Source of the DNA: an uncultured Bacillus sp.
GTDB taxonomy: Bacteria > Bacillota > Bacilli > Bacillales > DSM-1321
Direction of reading: 5' to 3'
Assembly: GCA_934215995.1 (NCBI GenBank)
Contig: CAKQBC010000003.1
Location: 1-33,089 of the forward strand
DNA length: 33,089 bases
Shown here: positions 21,587 through 29,634 of the stretch, in pieces
How positions within the stretch are numbered: the stretch's first letter is position 1
Layout of the letters: each line of letters opens with the position of its first letter
The notes under the pieces: generated by a model
The model's database searches: none
Seen by the model: only the letters and a program-made list of their open reading frames with translations
What the model was told of the DNA's origin: nothing
Made by a program: the position numbers and the translations under genes

Positions 21587-22596
21587 TGGTGCAAGATTTG
21601 CTCAGTTCACAGGCCGGCCTGATGAATTTCGCCATTTTCTTTTTGCTGGCCACTATTTTTTTGTTTGTGATTCTCGGCTTTGTTACGTTCGCGATTTTGG
21701 CGGAACGGAAGGTAATGGGCTTTATGCAGCTGCGCCATGGACCAAGTCATCTTGGCGGGCGTTTCGGTTTGCTTCAGACGGTGGCGGATGTGTTGAAGCT
21801 GCTTCTGAAAGAGGACATCATTCCGAAGCTGGCGGACCGTCCGCTCTTCATACTGGCGCCTGTAATTGCATTTACGCCTGCTTTTATGGTCGTGGCGGCA
21901 CTGCCGTTCACGGAGCATCTGCAGTTTGCTGACATCGGAATCGGGCTGCTTTATTACATTGCCATATCAGGCATCAGCACAATCGGGATCATGGCGGGAG
22001 GCTGGGCCTCCAATAATAAATATGCCCTTCTTGGCGGGATGCGTGCAGCTGCGCAAATGATTTCCTATGAAATTCCGCTCGTCATGTCGGTGGTCGGGAT
22101 CGTCCTATTGACGGGAAGCCTGAATCTGAATGATATCATCGCCGCGCAGGAAAACTACTGGTTTATTTTGCTGCAGCCGCTGGCCTTCATCATCTTTGTC
22201 ATTTCCTCTGTTGCGGAATTGAACAGGACTCCGTTCGATTTGCCTGAAGCCGAATCGGAGCTGGTGGCCGGCTTCCATACTGAGTACTCCGGCTTTCGAT
22301 GGGCATTTTTTATGCTGGCTGAATATGTTTACTTATTTGCGATGGCATCATTGACGACCATTTTGTTTTTGGGTGGATGGCTGCCTTTGTTCAGCTTTCT
22401 GGACTTTGTCCCGGGAGCCGTATGGTTTGCGGTCAAGTTCAGCATAGTCATATTCGTATTGATTTGGATTCGTGCCTCTTTCCCGCGGATCCGGGCCGAT
22501 CAACTGATGGAGTTCGGATGGAAGGTGCTGCTGCCGCTGGCGCTCGCCAACATATTCCTGACAGCTGTCATTAAAGAGCTTCTTCAGCTTTTTTAA
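21586..22596 (+). CDS. nuoH: Complex I subunit H
   Basis: This membrane subunit joins the quinone pocket to the pumping arm. It is 336 residues with about eight helices. The conserved cytosolic loops are AERKVMGFMQLRHGPSHLG (about 39-57) near the quinone entrance, and ELNRTPFDLPEAESELVAGF (about 208-227). ATG at 21586 shares one base with the nuoD stop (TAATG), so translation is coupled. Confidence 0.97.
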   Translation: MVQDLLSSQAGLMNFAIFFLLATIFLFVILGFVTFAILAERKVMGFMQLRHGPSHLGGRFGLLQTVADVLKLLLKEDIIPKLADRPLFILAPVIAFTPAFMVVAALPFTEHLQFADIGIGLLYYIAISGISTIGIMAGGWASNNKYALLGGMRAAAQMISYEIPLVMSVVGIVLLTGSLNLNDIIAAQENYWFILLQPLAFIIFVISSVAELNRTPFDLPEAESELVAGFHTEYSGFRWAFFMLAEYVYLFAMASLTTILFLGGWLPLFSFLDFVPGAVWFAVKFSIVIFVLIWIRASFPRIRADQLMEFGWKVLLPLALANIFLTAVIKELLQLF

Positions 22597-22632
22597 GAAT
22601 GATCGGCAAACATAAAAAAGGGGTGGTAACGA

Positions 22633-23052
22633 ATGCTTGGACTCGCCAAAGGACTGAAATATACACTGAAGAACCTGTCACGATCCAAGGTGACCTATGA
22701 TTATCCGAATGAACCGCTCGCCCTGCCGGACAGGTTCAGGGGCATCCAGAAGTTCTATCCGGAAAAATGCACGGTATGCAATCAATGCGCCAATATTTGC
22801 CCGACGGATTGCATTACCTTAACCGGAAAAAAACACCCTGATCCTTCGAAAAAGGGAAAAGTCATAGAGACATATGATATAAATTTTGAAATCTGCATTC
22901 TTTGCGACCTTTGTACGGAAGTCTGCCCGACAGAAGCGATTATCATGACCAATAACTTTGAACTGGCCGAATACAGCCGGGACCAGCTGTTCAAAAACCT
23001 TCAATGGCTCGATGAGAATGACCAGAATGTGAGAAGGGAGAATAAGCCATGA
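22633..23052 (+). CDS. nuoI: Complex I subunit I (two 4Fe-4S clusters)
   Basis: This ferredoxin-like subunit carries clusters N6a and N6b and passes electrons to N2. It is 139 residues. The motifs are CTVCNQCANICP (Cys46, 49, 52, 56) and CILCDLCTEVCP (Cys88, 91, 94, 98). The N-terminal segment with FRGI anchors it to the membrane arm. ATG at 22633 follows AAGGGGTGGT. With no nuoEFG upstream of it in the chain, this is the likely entry point for electrons from an unidentified donor. Confidence 0.97.
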   Translation: MLGLAKGLKYTLKNLSRSKVTYDYPNEPLALPDRFRGIQKFYPEKCTVCNQCANICPTDCITLTGKKHPDPSKKGKVIETYDINFEICILCDLCTEVCPTEAIIMTNNFELAEYSRDQLFKNLQWLDENDQNVRRENKP

Positions 23053-23579
23053 GTTTATCGGGTGAATTATTAGCCTTCCTGCTCCTTGCTTTTGTGGCGG
23101 TCTCATGCGGCATCCTGATGCTGAACCTGCAGAAGGTTGTGCATATGGTAATCGCTGTGGTGTTCACGTTCATCAGCATCGCCGGCTTGTACGTCATGCT
23201 GTCGGCTGAGTTCGTGGCTGCTGTGCAAATCCTCATTTATTCGGGAGCCATCACCATTATCATGCTGTTCGGCATCATGCTGACGAAGCATAACGACCAG
23301 GAGGCTAAGGAAAAAGAGAAAAGCAGGCTGCACCGTTTTTTTGTCCTGCTTGGTATCATTGGCTTTGCTGCCGTCGTCTATATAGGAATCTATGATTTGG
23401 ATATCCCGGCTGACCCTGCGCCGCTCCACGAGAATAATACGGAGCAGATCGGGATAGCACTATATTCTGATTTCGTCATTCCGTTTGAACTGACATCTGT
23501 CCTGCTGCTTGTGGCCTTGATCGGAGCCGTCATTCTGGCTAAGCGGGACGACGATGAAGAGGAGGCGGAAGAAAAATGA
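23049..23579 (+). CDS. nuoJ: Complex I subunit J
   Basis: This is a membrane subunit of the proximal pump module. It is 176 residues with five helices. The third has the conserved [20 protein letters not shown] (about 58-77), which includes the family pi-bulge region. It has a charged C-terminus rich in Asp/Glu. ATG at 23049 overlaps the nuoI stop by 4 nt (ATGA) and the end overlaps nuoK the same way. Confidence 0.96.
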   Translation: MSLSGELLAFLLLAFVAVSCGILMLNLQKVVHMVIAVVFTFISIAGLYVMLSAEFVAAVQILIYSGAITIIMLFGIMLTKHNDQEAKEKEKSRLHRFFVLLGIIGFAAVVYIGIYDLDIPADPAPLHENNTEQIGIALYSDFVIPFELTSVLLLVALIGAVILAKRDDDEEEAEEK

Positions 23580-23890
23580 CATCCGTACCATTATCGGCAT
23601 ATTTGGTGCTTGCCCTCATATTGTTCTGCATCGGCCTGTATGGCGCTTTGACAAAGAGAAATATAGTCATTGTTCTACTCTGTATCGAGCTGATGCTGAA
23701 TGCGGCCAATATCAATCTGGTGGCATTCAGCAAGATGGGCCTTACTCCGTCGATCACAGGCCAAGTGTTTTCTTTGTTCACGATTACGGTCGCCGCTGCG
23801 GAAGCCGCGGTGGGGCTGGCAATCCTGATTGCCTTGTACAGAAAGAGAAGTACGGTGGATATCACAAAGATAGATTCATTGAAACAGTAA
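23576..23890 (+). CDS. nuoK: Complex I subunit K (MrpC-like)
   Basis: This is a small pumping-arm subunit homologous to MrpC of Mrp antiporters. The 104 residues form three helices, with the conserved Glu in [17 protein letters not shown] (about 34-50) and a second Glu in [17 protein letters not shown] (about 67-84). The start at ATG 23576 overlaps nuoJ by 4 nt. A 108-nt spacer with hairpins follows, the longest gap inside the operon. Confidence 0.96.
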   Translation: MTSVPLSAYLVLALILFCIGLYGALTKRNIVIVLLCIELMLNAANINLVAFSKMGLTPSITGQVFSLFTITVAAAEAAVGLAILIALYRKRSTVDITKIDSLKQ

Positions 23891-23899
23891 ACCGGGAAA

Positions 23900-23979
23900 G
23901 CAGGGCCTCTGCTATAGTCCGGAGTCGGACGGGGGCAATAGAAAAAGCGTGCGTTGAAGGAGAGCCTTTTTCACGCTTT
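23900..23979 (+). other. Three hairpins in the nuoK-nuoL spacer
   Basis: GCAG/CTGC (23900-23912, loop GGCCT) and GTCCG/CGGAC (23917-23930, loop GAGT) come first. A longer stem follows, AAAGCGTG (23944-23951) with CACGCTTT (23972-23979), with AAGG/CCTT nested in its loop. The nuoL Shine-Dalgarno (AGAAGGGG) begins directly after the last stem. There is no terminal T-run, so RNA processing or differential stability between nuoA-K and nuoLMN is more plausible than termination. Confidence 0.45.
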
Positions 23980-23998
23980 CAGAAGGGGATTTGATACG

Positions 23999-25864
23999 AT
24001 GGAGAATGCTTGGATCATACCAATCTTTCCGCTATTCTCATTCTTGTTCCTTCTTCTATTCGGAAGAAGGATGAAAGAGTCCGGTGCCTATATAGGGATA
24101 TTGATGGCACTTGGTTCTCTCGTCTATTCACTGGTTGTGCTGCTTGAGCGCTTCAATGGGGCCACATTTAAAGCCGAGGCAGTGTGGCTGGCGATAGGGG
24201 AATTTGAATTGACGGCGGGATATGAAATTAATCAATTGAATGCTTTGATGCTGGTGATTGTGTCACTTGTAAGCTTTTTGGTGCATGTCTACTCGAAGGC
24301 GTACATGCATGGAGATGATCGGCTGCATGTGTTTTATGCTTATTTGGGCCTGTTCACGTTTGCTATGCTCGGGCTTGTGATGGCACCGAACCTCCTGCAG
24401 CTATACATATTTTGGGAGCTTGTCGGCGCAGGATCCTTCTTGCTGATCGGGTTTTACTTTTACAAGGAGGAGGCCAAAGCCGCTGCGAAAAAGGCTTTCA
24501 TTATGACAAGGATTGGCGACGTAGGATTGTTCATTGGCATGATTCTATTGTTTGCGGAAGTCGGAAGCTTTGAATATGATGCCATCTTCCAGGCTGTTGA
24601 CGATGGGATGATTTCGGGGACTATGATAACCGTGACAGCCATTTTGGTGTTCATAGGAGCTGTAGGGAAGTCTGGGCAATTTCCTCTGCATACATGGCTG
24701 CCCGATGCGATGGAAGGGCCTACTCCTGTATCTGCCTTGATTCATGCTGCGACGATGGTGGCGGCGGGTGTCTATCTGGTCGCCGCGATGTATCCGCTTT
24801 TTGCCGCCAGTGAAGCAGCTTTGATGACGGTTGCTGTAATCGGGGCTTTCACGGCCATATTTGCGGCCAGCATCGGACTTGTCCAAAAGGATATTAAACG
24901 GGTGCTTGCCTATTCGACTGTCAGCCAGCTTGGCTATATGATGCTGGCCCTTGGATCGGCAGGTTACGTTGCGGGCGTTTTTCACCTGATGACGCATGCT
25001 TTTTTCAAAGCATTGCTGTTTTTGGCGGCGGGGAGCGTCATACATGCGCTATCCACCCAGAACATTGATGAGATGGGCGGTCTATGGAAGAAAATGAAGT
25101 TCACCGCACCCTTGTTCCTTATTGGGACACTCGCGATTTCAGGGGTTCCGTTGCTATCCGGTTTTTTTAGCAAGGATGAAATCCTGATGGCGACGTGGGC
25201 TGACGGGCACTATTTCCTGTTCGCTCTTGCCCTTGCGGCAGCATTTTTGACCGCATTCTATATGTTCCGCCTCTTTTTCATGGTATTCACAGGAGAGCAC
25301 CGGGGATCATCCAAGCGCATTCATGAATCTCCTAAAATGATGGTCTGGCCGATGGTTATCCTCGGGATTTTGGCCGTCTTCAGCGGATATGCCAATACTC
25401 CGTGGTTTGGCTCGTTCCTGGGTGATTGGCTCGTAGAAGGCAATCCGGCGCTTGGGTCGGGGCATGCGGAAGGCCCAGGCTGGATCATGGCTGCTGCAAC
25501 AATCGTTTCGCTTGGCGGGATTCTGCTTGCCTACCTGATGTACAAAAGAAAGAGTTTGGGCGTAAATCTGTTTGGCGGACAAGGGACGATACCCTATGCT
25601 GTCCTTTACAATAAATACTACGTGGATGAAATGTACAACTATTCAATCTTGCCTGCCGTCAAGACGATAGCTGTCACATGCGCGTATATTGAGAAATTCC
25701 TGATAGAGGGCATTATGGGCGCAGTTTCAGCTGTTGTCGTCCGTCTTGGGAAAATCGGAAGCAGCATGCAAACCGGGCAGGTGCAGCATTATGGCGCTGC
25801 CGTGATTGTCGGGCTGGCCTTCATTCTTATTGTTTATGCTGCGGCAGGGGGGTTATTGCGATGA
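23999..25864 (+). CDS. nuoL: Complex I subunit L (antiporter-like)
   Basis: This is the distal ion-pumping subunit, homologous to MrpA. It is 621 residues from the ATG at 23999, which has AGAAGGGG upstream; an in-frame TTG at 23954 has no ribosome binding site. There are about 14-16 helices. The core antiporter motif GAVGKSGQFPLHTWLPDAMEGPTPVSALIHAATMVAAGV (about 220-258) includes the conserved Lys in the broken helix. The C-terminus carries the lateral helix and a final helix (about 590-620). It overlaps nuoM by 4 nt. Confidence 0.96.
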   Translation: MENAWIIPIFPLFSFLFLLLFGRRMKESGAYIGILMALGSLVYSLVVLLERFNGATFKAEAVWLAIGEFELTAGYEINQLNALMLVIVSLVSFLVHVYSKAYMHGDDRLHVFYAYLGLFTFAMLGLVMAPNLLQLYIFWELVGAGSFLLIGFYFYKEEAKAAAKKAFIMTRIGDVGLFIGMILLFAEVGSFEYDAIFQAVDDGMISGTMITVTAILVFIGAVGKSGQFPLHTWLPDAMEGPTPVSALIHAATMVAAGVYLVAAMYPLFAASEAALMTVAVIGAFTAIFAASIGLVQKDIKRVLAYSTVSQLGYMMLALGSAGYVAGVFHLMTHAFFKALLFLAAGSVIHALSTQNIDEMGGLWKKMKFTAPLFLIGTLAISGVPLLSGFFSKDEILMATWADGHYFLFALALAAAFLTAFYMFRLFFMVFTGEHRGSSKRIHESPKMMVWPMVILGILAVFSGYANTPWFGSFLGDWLVEGNPALGSGHAEGPGWIMAAATIVSLGGILLAYLMYKRKSLGVNLFGGQGTIPYAVLYNKYYVDEMYNYSILPAVKTIAVTCAYIEKFLIEGIMGAVSAVVVRLGKIGSSMQTGQVQHYGAAVIVGLAFILIVYAAAGGLLR

Positions 25865-27384
25865 ATGATTGGCTGTTGGCCTTGCTTGTTTTCTCCCCTG
25901 TAATAGGGATGGTTTTCTTGCTGTTTGCACCAAAACAGAACGAGAAATTGATTAAGCTGATCGGAATTGCTGCAACGCTTCCTGCGCTTATCATATCTGT
26001 TTTGCTGTTTTTCTGGCAGCGTGCAGGCTTTAATCTGGGCCGCCTTGATATACACTGGGACTGGTTCCGTTTTGCAGATTTTCCCGAGAATCCGTCCCTG
26101 TACGAAGTGCCGTTTGAACTGGGCATTGACGGCTTGTCGCTAGTGATGCTTGTGCTGACGGCAATCCTGTCGACTTTGTCGGCGGTTGCTTCACTTAGCA
26201 TCAAGCACGGGTGGAAGGGGTATTTCCTGCTGTTTCTGCTTCTTCAAACCGGAATAATGGGCGTGTTTGCGGCAGGTAATCTGATTCTGTTCTTTATTTT
26301 CTTTGAAATTACGCTTGTTCCGATGTTTTTCCTAATCGGAAAATGGGGCTATATCGAGAAGGAGCGGGCTGCATACAGTTTCCTGATTTACAACGGCTTA
26401 GGCTCCGCCGTCCTTCTGATTGTCATCATGGTATTGTTTGCAAAAACGGGCACGAGCAATATTGCCGCTTTGGAACAGATCATTACGCATGGCGGCATGA
26501 TGCTGATGTCGAACATATCTGAAGAGCTGAAGTGGGGACTGTTGCTCGGCCTGATTGTGGCGTTTGGCGTGAAGCTGCCGATTTTCCCTCTCCACTCCTG
26601 GATGCTTAAGGTCCACGTACAGGCACCGCCGGCCATTGTTATGCTCCATGCCGGCGTGCTTCTGAAAATCGGTGCATTCGGCCTGATTCGTTTCGGGCTT
26701 GGCATCTTTCCGGAGCAGTTCAGCGATATAAGTTACTTTATCATTGTGCTAGGTCTGGTGAATCTTTTATATGGGGCGTTTCTTGCCCTCATCCAGAAAG
26801 ACTTTAAGATGGTGCTCGCCTATTCTTCCATCTCCCATATGGGAATCGTCTTGATCGGAATTGGGGCATTGAATGAGGCCGGCATCCAGGGCGCGATCTT
26901 TCAGGTAGTGTCCCATGGACTTATTGCTGCCTTGCTATTCTTCCTGGTCGGAGTCATTTATGAAAGGACCAGGACGTCCATGCTATCTGAACTTGGAGGA
27001 TTGGCAAAGCTGCTGCCTGTCGCATCCGGATTCCTTTTGGCTGCCGGATTGGCTTCGCTTGGATTGCCGGGCATGTCCGGTTTTGTCGGCGAATTCATGG
27101 CTTTTCTGGGGCTTTTCCAAGAAGAGCCTGTCCTGGGGGCTATCGGCGCACTCGGCCTGATCCTAACGGCAGCATATGTATTAAGGGCAGTTCTGTCGAT
27201 TACATATGGAAAGGGCGGCGAGGCTCCTTCGCACTGGAAGGATATCCAACGTGCTGAATGGCTGCCATTGTGCCTGCTGACAGGGCTGATTGTGCTGATC
27301 GGTGTATATCCGTCCATCTTGGTAGAGCCTCTTACAGATACGCTGCAGAATATCATAATGGGATTGGGGGGTGATGGCCGATGA
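25861..27384 (+). CDS. nuoM: Complex I subunit M (antiporter-like)
   Basis: This is an ion-pumping subunit homologous to MrpD. It is 507 residues with about 14 helices. The conserved Glu is in FFIFFEITLVPMFFLIGKWG (about 142-161), and the broken-helix motif reads GVKLPIFPLHSWMLKVHVQA (about 237-256), with Lys at the expected place. ATG at 25861 overlaps the nuoL stop by 4 nt. Confidence 0.96.
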   Translation: MNDWLLALLVFSPVIGMVFLLFAPKQNEKLIKLIGIAATLPALIISVLLFFWQRAGFNLGRLDIHWDWFRFADFPENPSLYEVPFELGIDGLSLVMLVLTAILSTLSAVASLSIKHGWKGYFLLFLLLQTGIMGVFAAGNLILFFIFFEITLVPMFFLIGKWGYIEKERAAYSFLIYNGLGSAVLLIVIMVLFAKTGTSNIAALEQIITHGGMMLMSNISEELKWGLLLGLIVAFGVKLPIFPLHSWMLKVHVQAPPAIVMLHAGVLLKIGAFGLIRFGLGIFPEQFSDISYFIIVLGLVNLLYGAFLALIQKDFKMVLAYSSISHMGIVLIGIGALNEAGIQGAIFQVVSHGLIAALLFFLVGVIYERTRTSMLSELGGLAKLLPVASGFLLAAGLASLGLPGMSGFVGEFMAFLGLFQEEPVLGAIGALGLILTAAYVLRAVLSITYGKGGEAPSHWKDIQRAEWLPLCLLTGLIVLIGVYPSILVEPLTDTLQNIIMGLGGDGR

Positions 27385-28901
27385 ACATGGATACGCTTCT
27401 ATCTTATAACTGGGGGGCGATGATGCCCGAGTTCATCCTTTTGGGGACTGCGACAGCGCTGGCCTTGATCGATCTGTTCATGCCTGCAAGGGTGAGCCGC
27501 CGCCCGCTCGGCTGGTTTGCTATTGCCGGTGTCCTCTCGGCGCTCCTATCCTCTATCAGTCTATTGAATATAGAAGAAGTCAGCATTCTGCATGATACGT
27601 TCCTGCTGGATACATTTGCGAAGCTGTTTAAGCTTATTCTCCTATCCGGAGGGATTCTGGTCCTGCTGCTTGCAGAAGGCTACAGTCCGAAAGAGGGCAT
27701 GAAGGAGACCAGGGGAGAATTTTATTATCTGTTCCTTGCTGCTTTGCTTGGTGCCGTGATGATGGCTTCAAGCGGAGACCTTATCACTTTGTTTGTCGGT
27801 TTGGAACTGTTGTCTGTCTCCTCTTATATTCTGGTGGGGATCCGCAAAGATGACCTGAACAGCAATGAGTCAGCGATGAAGTATGTCATCAATGGAGGGA
27901 TTGCGACTGCCATCACACTCTTCGGAATGAGCTATTTGTATGGGTTGACAGGAAGCACAAACCTGATTGAAATGGGAACCAATATGGCCCAAATCTACGA
28001 AGGACAATTCATGTATCTGTATGGCATTGCGTTCTTTATCGTATTTGTCGGCCTGAGCTTTAAGATTGCCGCCGCTCCATTCCATATGTGGGCTCCCGAT
28101 GTGTATCAAGGGGCGCCGACGCCTGTCACGGCATTTTTGAGCGTTATTTCCAAAACAGCAGGATTTGTGATCATCCTGCGAATCGTTTTGTATTTATTCG
28201 TGACAGCACCGGGGGATCTCGACGGTATCTACAGTTTCATGGAAAGGCATAAAATATTTATCGCAGCGATTGCTGCCATAACGATGATTATCGGGAACGT
28301 TGTGGCTCTCCGCCAGACAGACATCAAACGTCTTCTCGGATACTCCAGCATAGCCCATGCCGGTTATTTGCTTGTGGCGGTGGCGACGCACGACTTTTTC
28401 GCAATCAGCACGATTTGGTTCTATCTGGTGGCTTACCTGTTTATGACGCTTGGGGCATTTGCGGCCATACAATATGTATCCGACCGGACAGGTTCCTCGG
28501 AGATATCGGTATTTGCCGGGCTGCATAAACGTTCGCCTATTTTGTCGGTATCGCTCGGGATATTCCTTATTTCAATGGCAGGCATACCGGGTACAGCCGG
28601 TTTCATAGCTAAGCTCAATATTTTTCTCGGGGCTTTTGCATTCAGCCCCAGCAGTTATGTCCTGATCGGCATTCTGATGGCTACGACAGTCGTCTCCTAT
28701 TTCTATTATTTCGGTGTCCTCATTCAGCTGTTTTTCAGGCCGGCATACAGCCAGCCCGGACTGGAGCGAATCAGGATACCGGCAAGCCTGCTGATCGTTT
28801 TGGCGATCTGCGTGCTCGGCACGGTCGGGCTTGGCATATTTCCGGGGCTTGGCCTCGACTTATACCATGACATTATCGGAAGCAATTCTGTATTGCAGTG
28901 A
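27381..28901 (+). CDS. nuoN: Complex I subunit N (antiporter-like)
   Basis: This is the third antiporter-like pumping subunit. It is 506 residues with about 14 helices. LITLFVGLELLSVSSYILVG (about 134-153) carries the conserved Glu, and SFKIAAAPFHMWAPDVYQGAP (about 216-236) is the typical NuoN motif. The gene starts at ATG 27381 with a 4-nt overlap with nuoM. It ends the operon, with a strong terminator beginning 9 nt after the stop. Confidence 0.96.
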   Translation: MNMDTLLSYNWGAMMPEFILLGTATALALIDLFMPARVSRRPLGWFAIAGVLSALLSSISLLNIEEVSILHDTFLLDTFAKLFKLILLSGGILVLLLAEGYSPKEGMKETRGEFYYLFLAALLGAVMMASSGDLITLFVGLELLSVSSYILVGIRKDDLNSNESAMKYVINGGIATAITLFGMSYLYGLTGSTNLIEMGTNMAQIYEGQFMYLYGIAFFIVFVGLSFKIAAAPFHMWAPDVYQGAPTPVTAFLSVISKTAGFVIILRIVLYLFVTAPGDLDGIYSFMERHKIFIAAIAAITMIIGNVVALRQTDIKRLLGYSSIAHAGYLLVAVATHDFFAISTIWFYLVAYLFMTLGAFAAIQYVSDRTGSSEISVFAGLHKRSPILSVSLGIFLISMAGIPGTAGFIAKLNIFLGAFAFSPSSYVLIGILMATTVVSYFYYFGVLIQLFFRPAYSQPGLERIRIPASLLIVLAICVLGTVGLGIFPGLGLDLYHDIIGSNSVLQ

Positions 28902-28909
28902 TTTGCCGG

Positions 28910-28944
28910 AAGCGGCGTCCGCATGATGGACGCCGCTTTTAATT
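28910..28944 (+). terminator. Intrinsic terminator of the nuo operon
   Basis: AAGCGGCGTCC (28910-28920) pairs perfectly with GGACGCCGCTT (28928-28938) around GCATGAT. TTTTAATT follows, giving an 11-bp GC-rich stem. Confidence 0.93.
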
Positions 28945-28970
28945 AAAATTCCTTTTTTTACAATTGGGGG

Positions 28971-28999
28971 TTTACATCCGAATGGATGGATGGTAAGAT
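28971..28999 (+). promoter_or_regulatory. Sigma-A promoter for the trp operon
   Basis: TTTACA (28971-28976) and TAAGAT (28994-28999) are separated by exactly 17 nt. The expected start, near 29006, lies just before the first T-box stem I. Confidence 0.7.
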
Positions 29000-29019
29000 A
29001 ATTGAAAATTAAGATAATT

Positions 29020-29281
29020 GGCAATGACGAAGAATAGTAGCTATGGAATCACTTAAGAGAGCTGATGGATGGTGAGAATCAGTGTGCGGGAAATAGTGAA
29101 TGGCCTTCCGAGCCCCAAACCGAAATCGTATGCAGAGTAGGCTTTGGCGAAGGGTCTCCCCGATACAGGAGATGCATATCCCGGCTGTCAGGCTGCGGAT
29201 ATGGCTTGAGCGGCTAGTAATCTAGTCAAAAAGGTGGCACCACGGGTTTTCTCGTCCTTTTATGGAGAGAAGCCTTTTTTT
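29020..29281 (+). ncRNA. T-box riboswitch 1, Trp specifier TGG
   Basis: The leader senses uncharged tRNA-Trp. Stem I shows AGAGAGCTGAT with the GGTGAGAATCAG partner, and the specifier loop reads GAATGGCCTTCCGAGC with codon TGG at 29101-29103. The T-box AAGGTGGCACCACGGG is at 29231-29246; its TGGC bulge would pair with an acceptor end having discriminator G, as in bacterial tRNA-Trp. The alternative terminator runs from GGTTTTCTC (29245-29253) to GAGAGAAGCC (29265-29274), followed by seven T. No coding sequence follows it: the next element is a second T-box. Confidence 0.9.
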
Positions 29282-29334
29282 GTTGTCTTTTTAGGGGCGA
29301 GATCATCAGCTGAATGTTGAACAAATAAAGAATT

Positions 29335-29617
29335 GAATATCATAATCGATGAGCAGGGGTAAGTAAATTCTGTAACAAGCATTCCAGAGAGTCGGGGAAG
29401 GTGGGAGCCCGATATGCAAGCCAGGATCGAATGGACCTGCGAGAGGCGCGCTGAACCGGTAAGCAGTATGCGCGCACGGCTTCCTCCGTTACAGGGATAG
29501 GGCATGAACGTGCCCGAATAAGAGAAAGAATCCATTTAAGGATCTTTAACTGAGGTGGCACCGCGGTGAACAATCGTCCTCTACAGGCACAATTATGCTT
29601 GTAGGGGACTTTTTTTA
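29335..29617 (+). ncRNA. T-box riboswitch 2, Trp specifier TGG
   Basis: This is a complete second T-box directly after the first. Stem I includes AGAGAGTCGGG with GGGAGCCCGA. The specifier loop reads GAATGGACCTGCGAG with codon TGG at 29432-29434. The T-box TGAGGTGGCACCGCGGTG lies at 29551-29568, again with a TGGC bulge. The terminator pairs GTCCTCTACAGGCA (29576-29589) with TGCTTGTAGGGGAC (29596-29609), followed by seven T. It ends 17 nt before trpE. Two readthrough decisions in series would give tighter, steeper control of trp expression. Confidence 0.92.
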
Positions 29618-29634
29618 TTGGGATAAAAGGGGGA

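Noticed and set aside
23954..23998. Earlier TTG start for nuoL
   Set aside because: No ribosome binding site precedes it and it lies in the loop of a hairpin; AGAAGGGG precedes the ATG at 23999.
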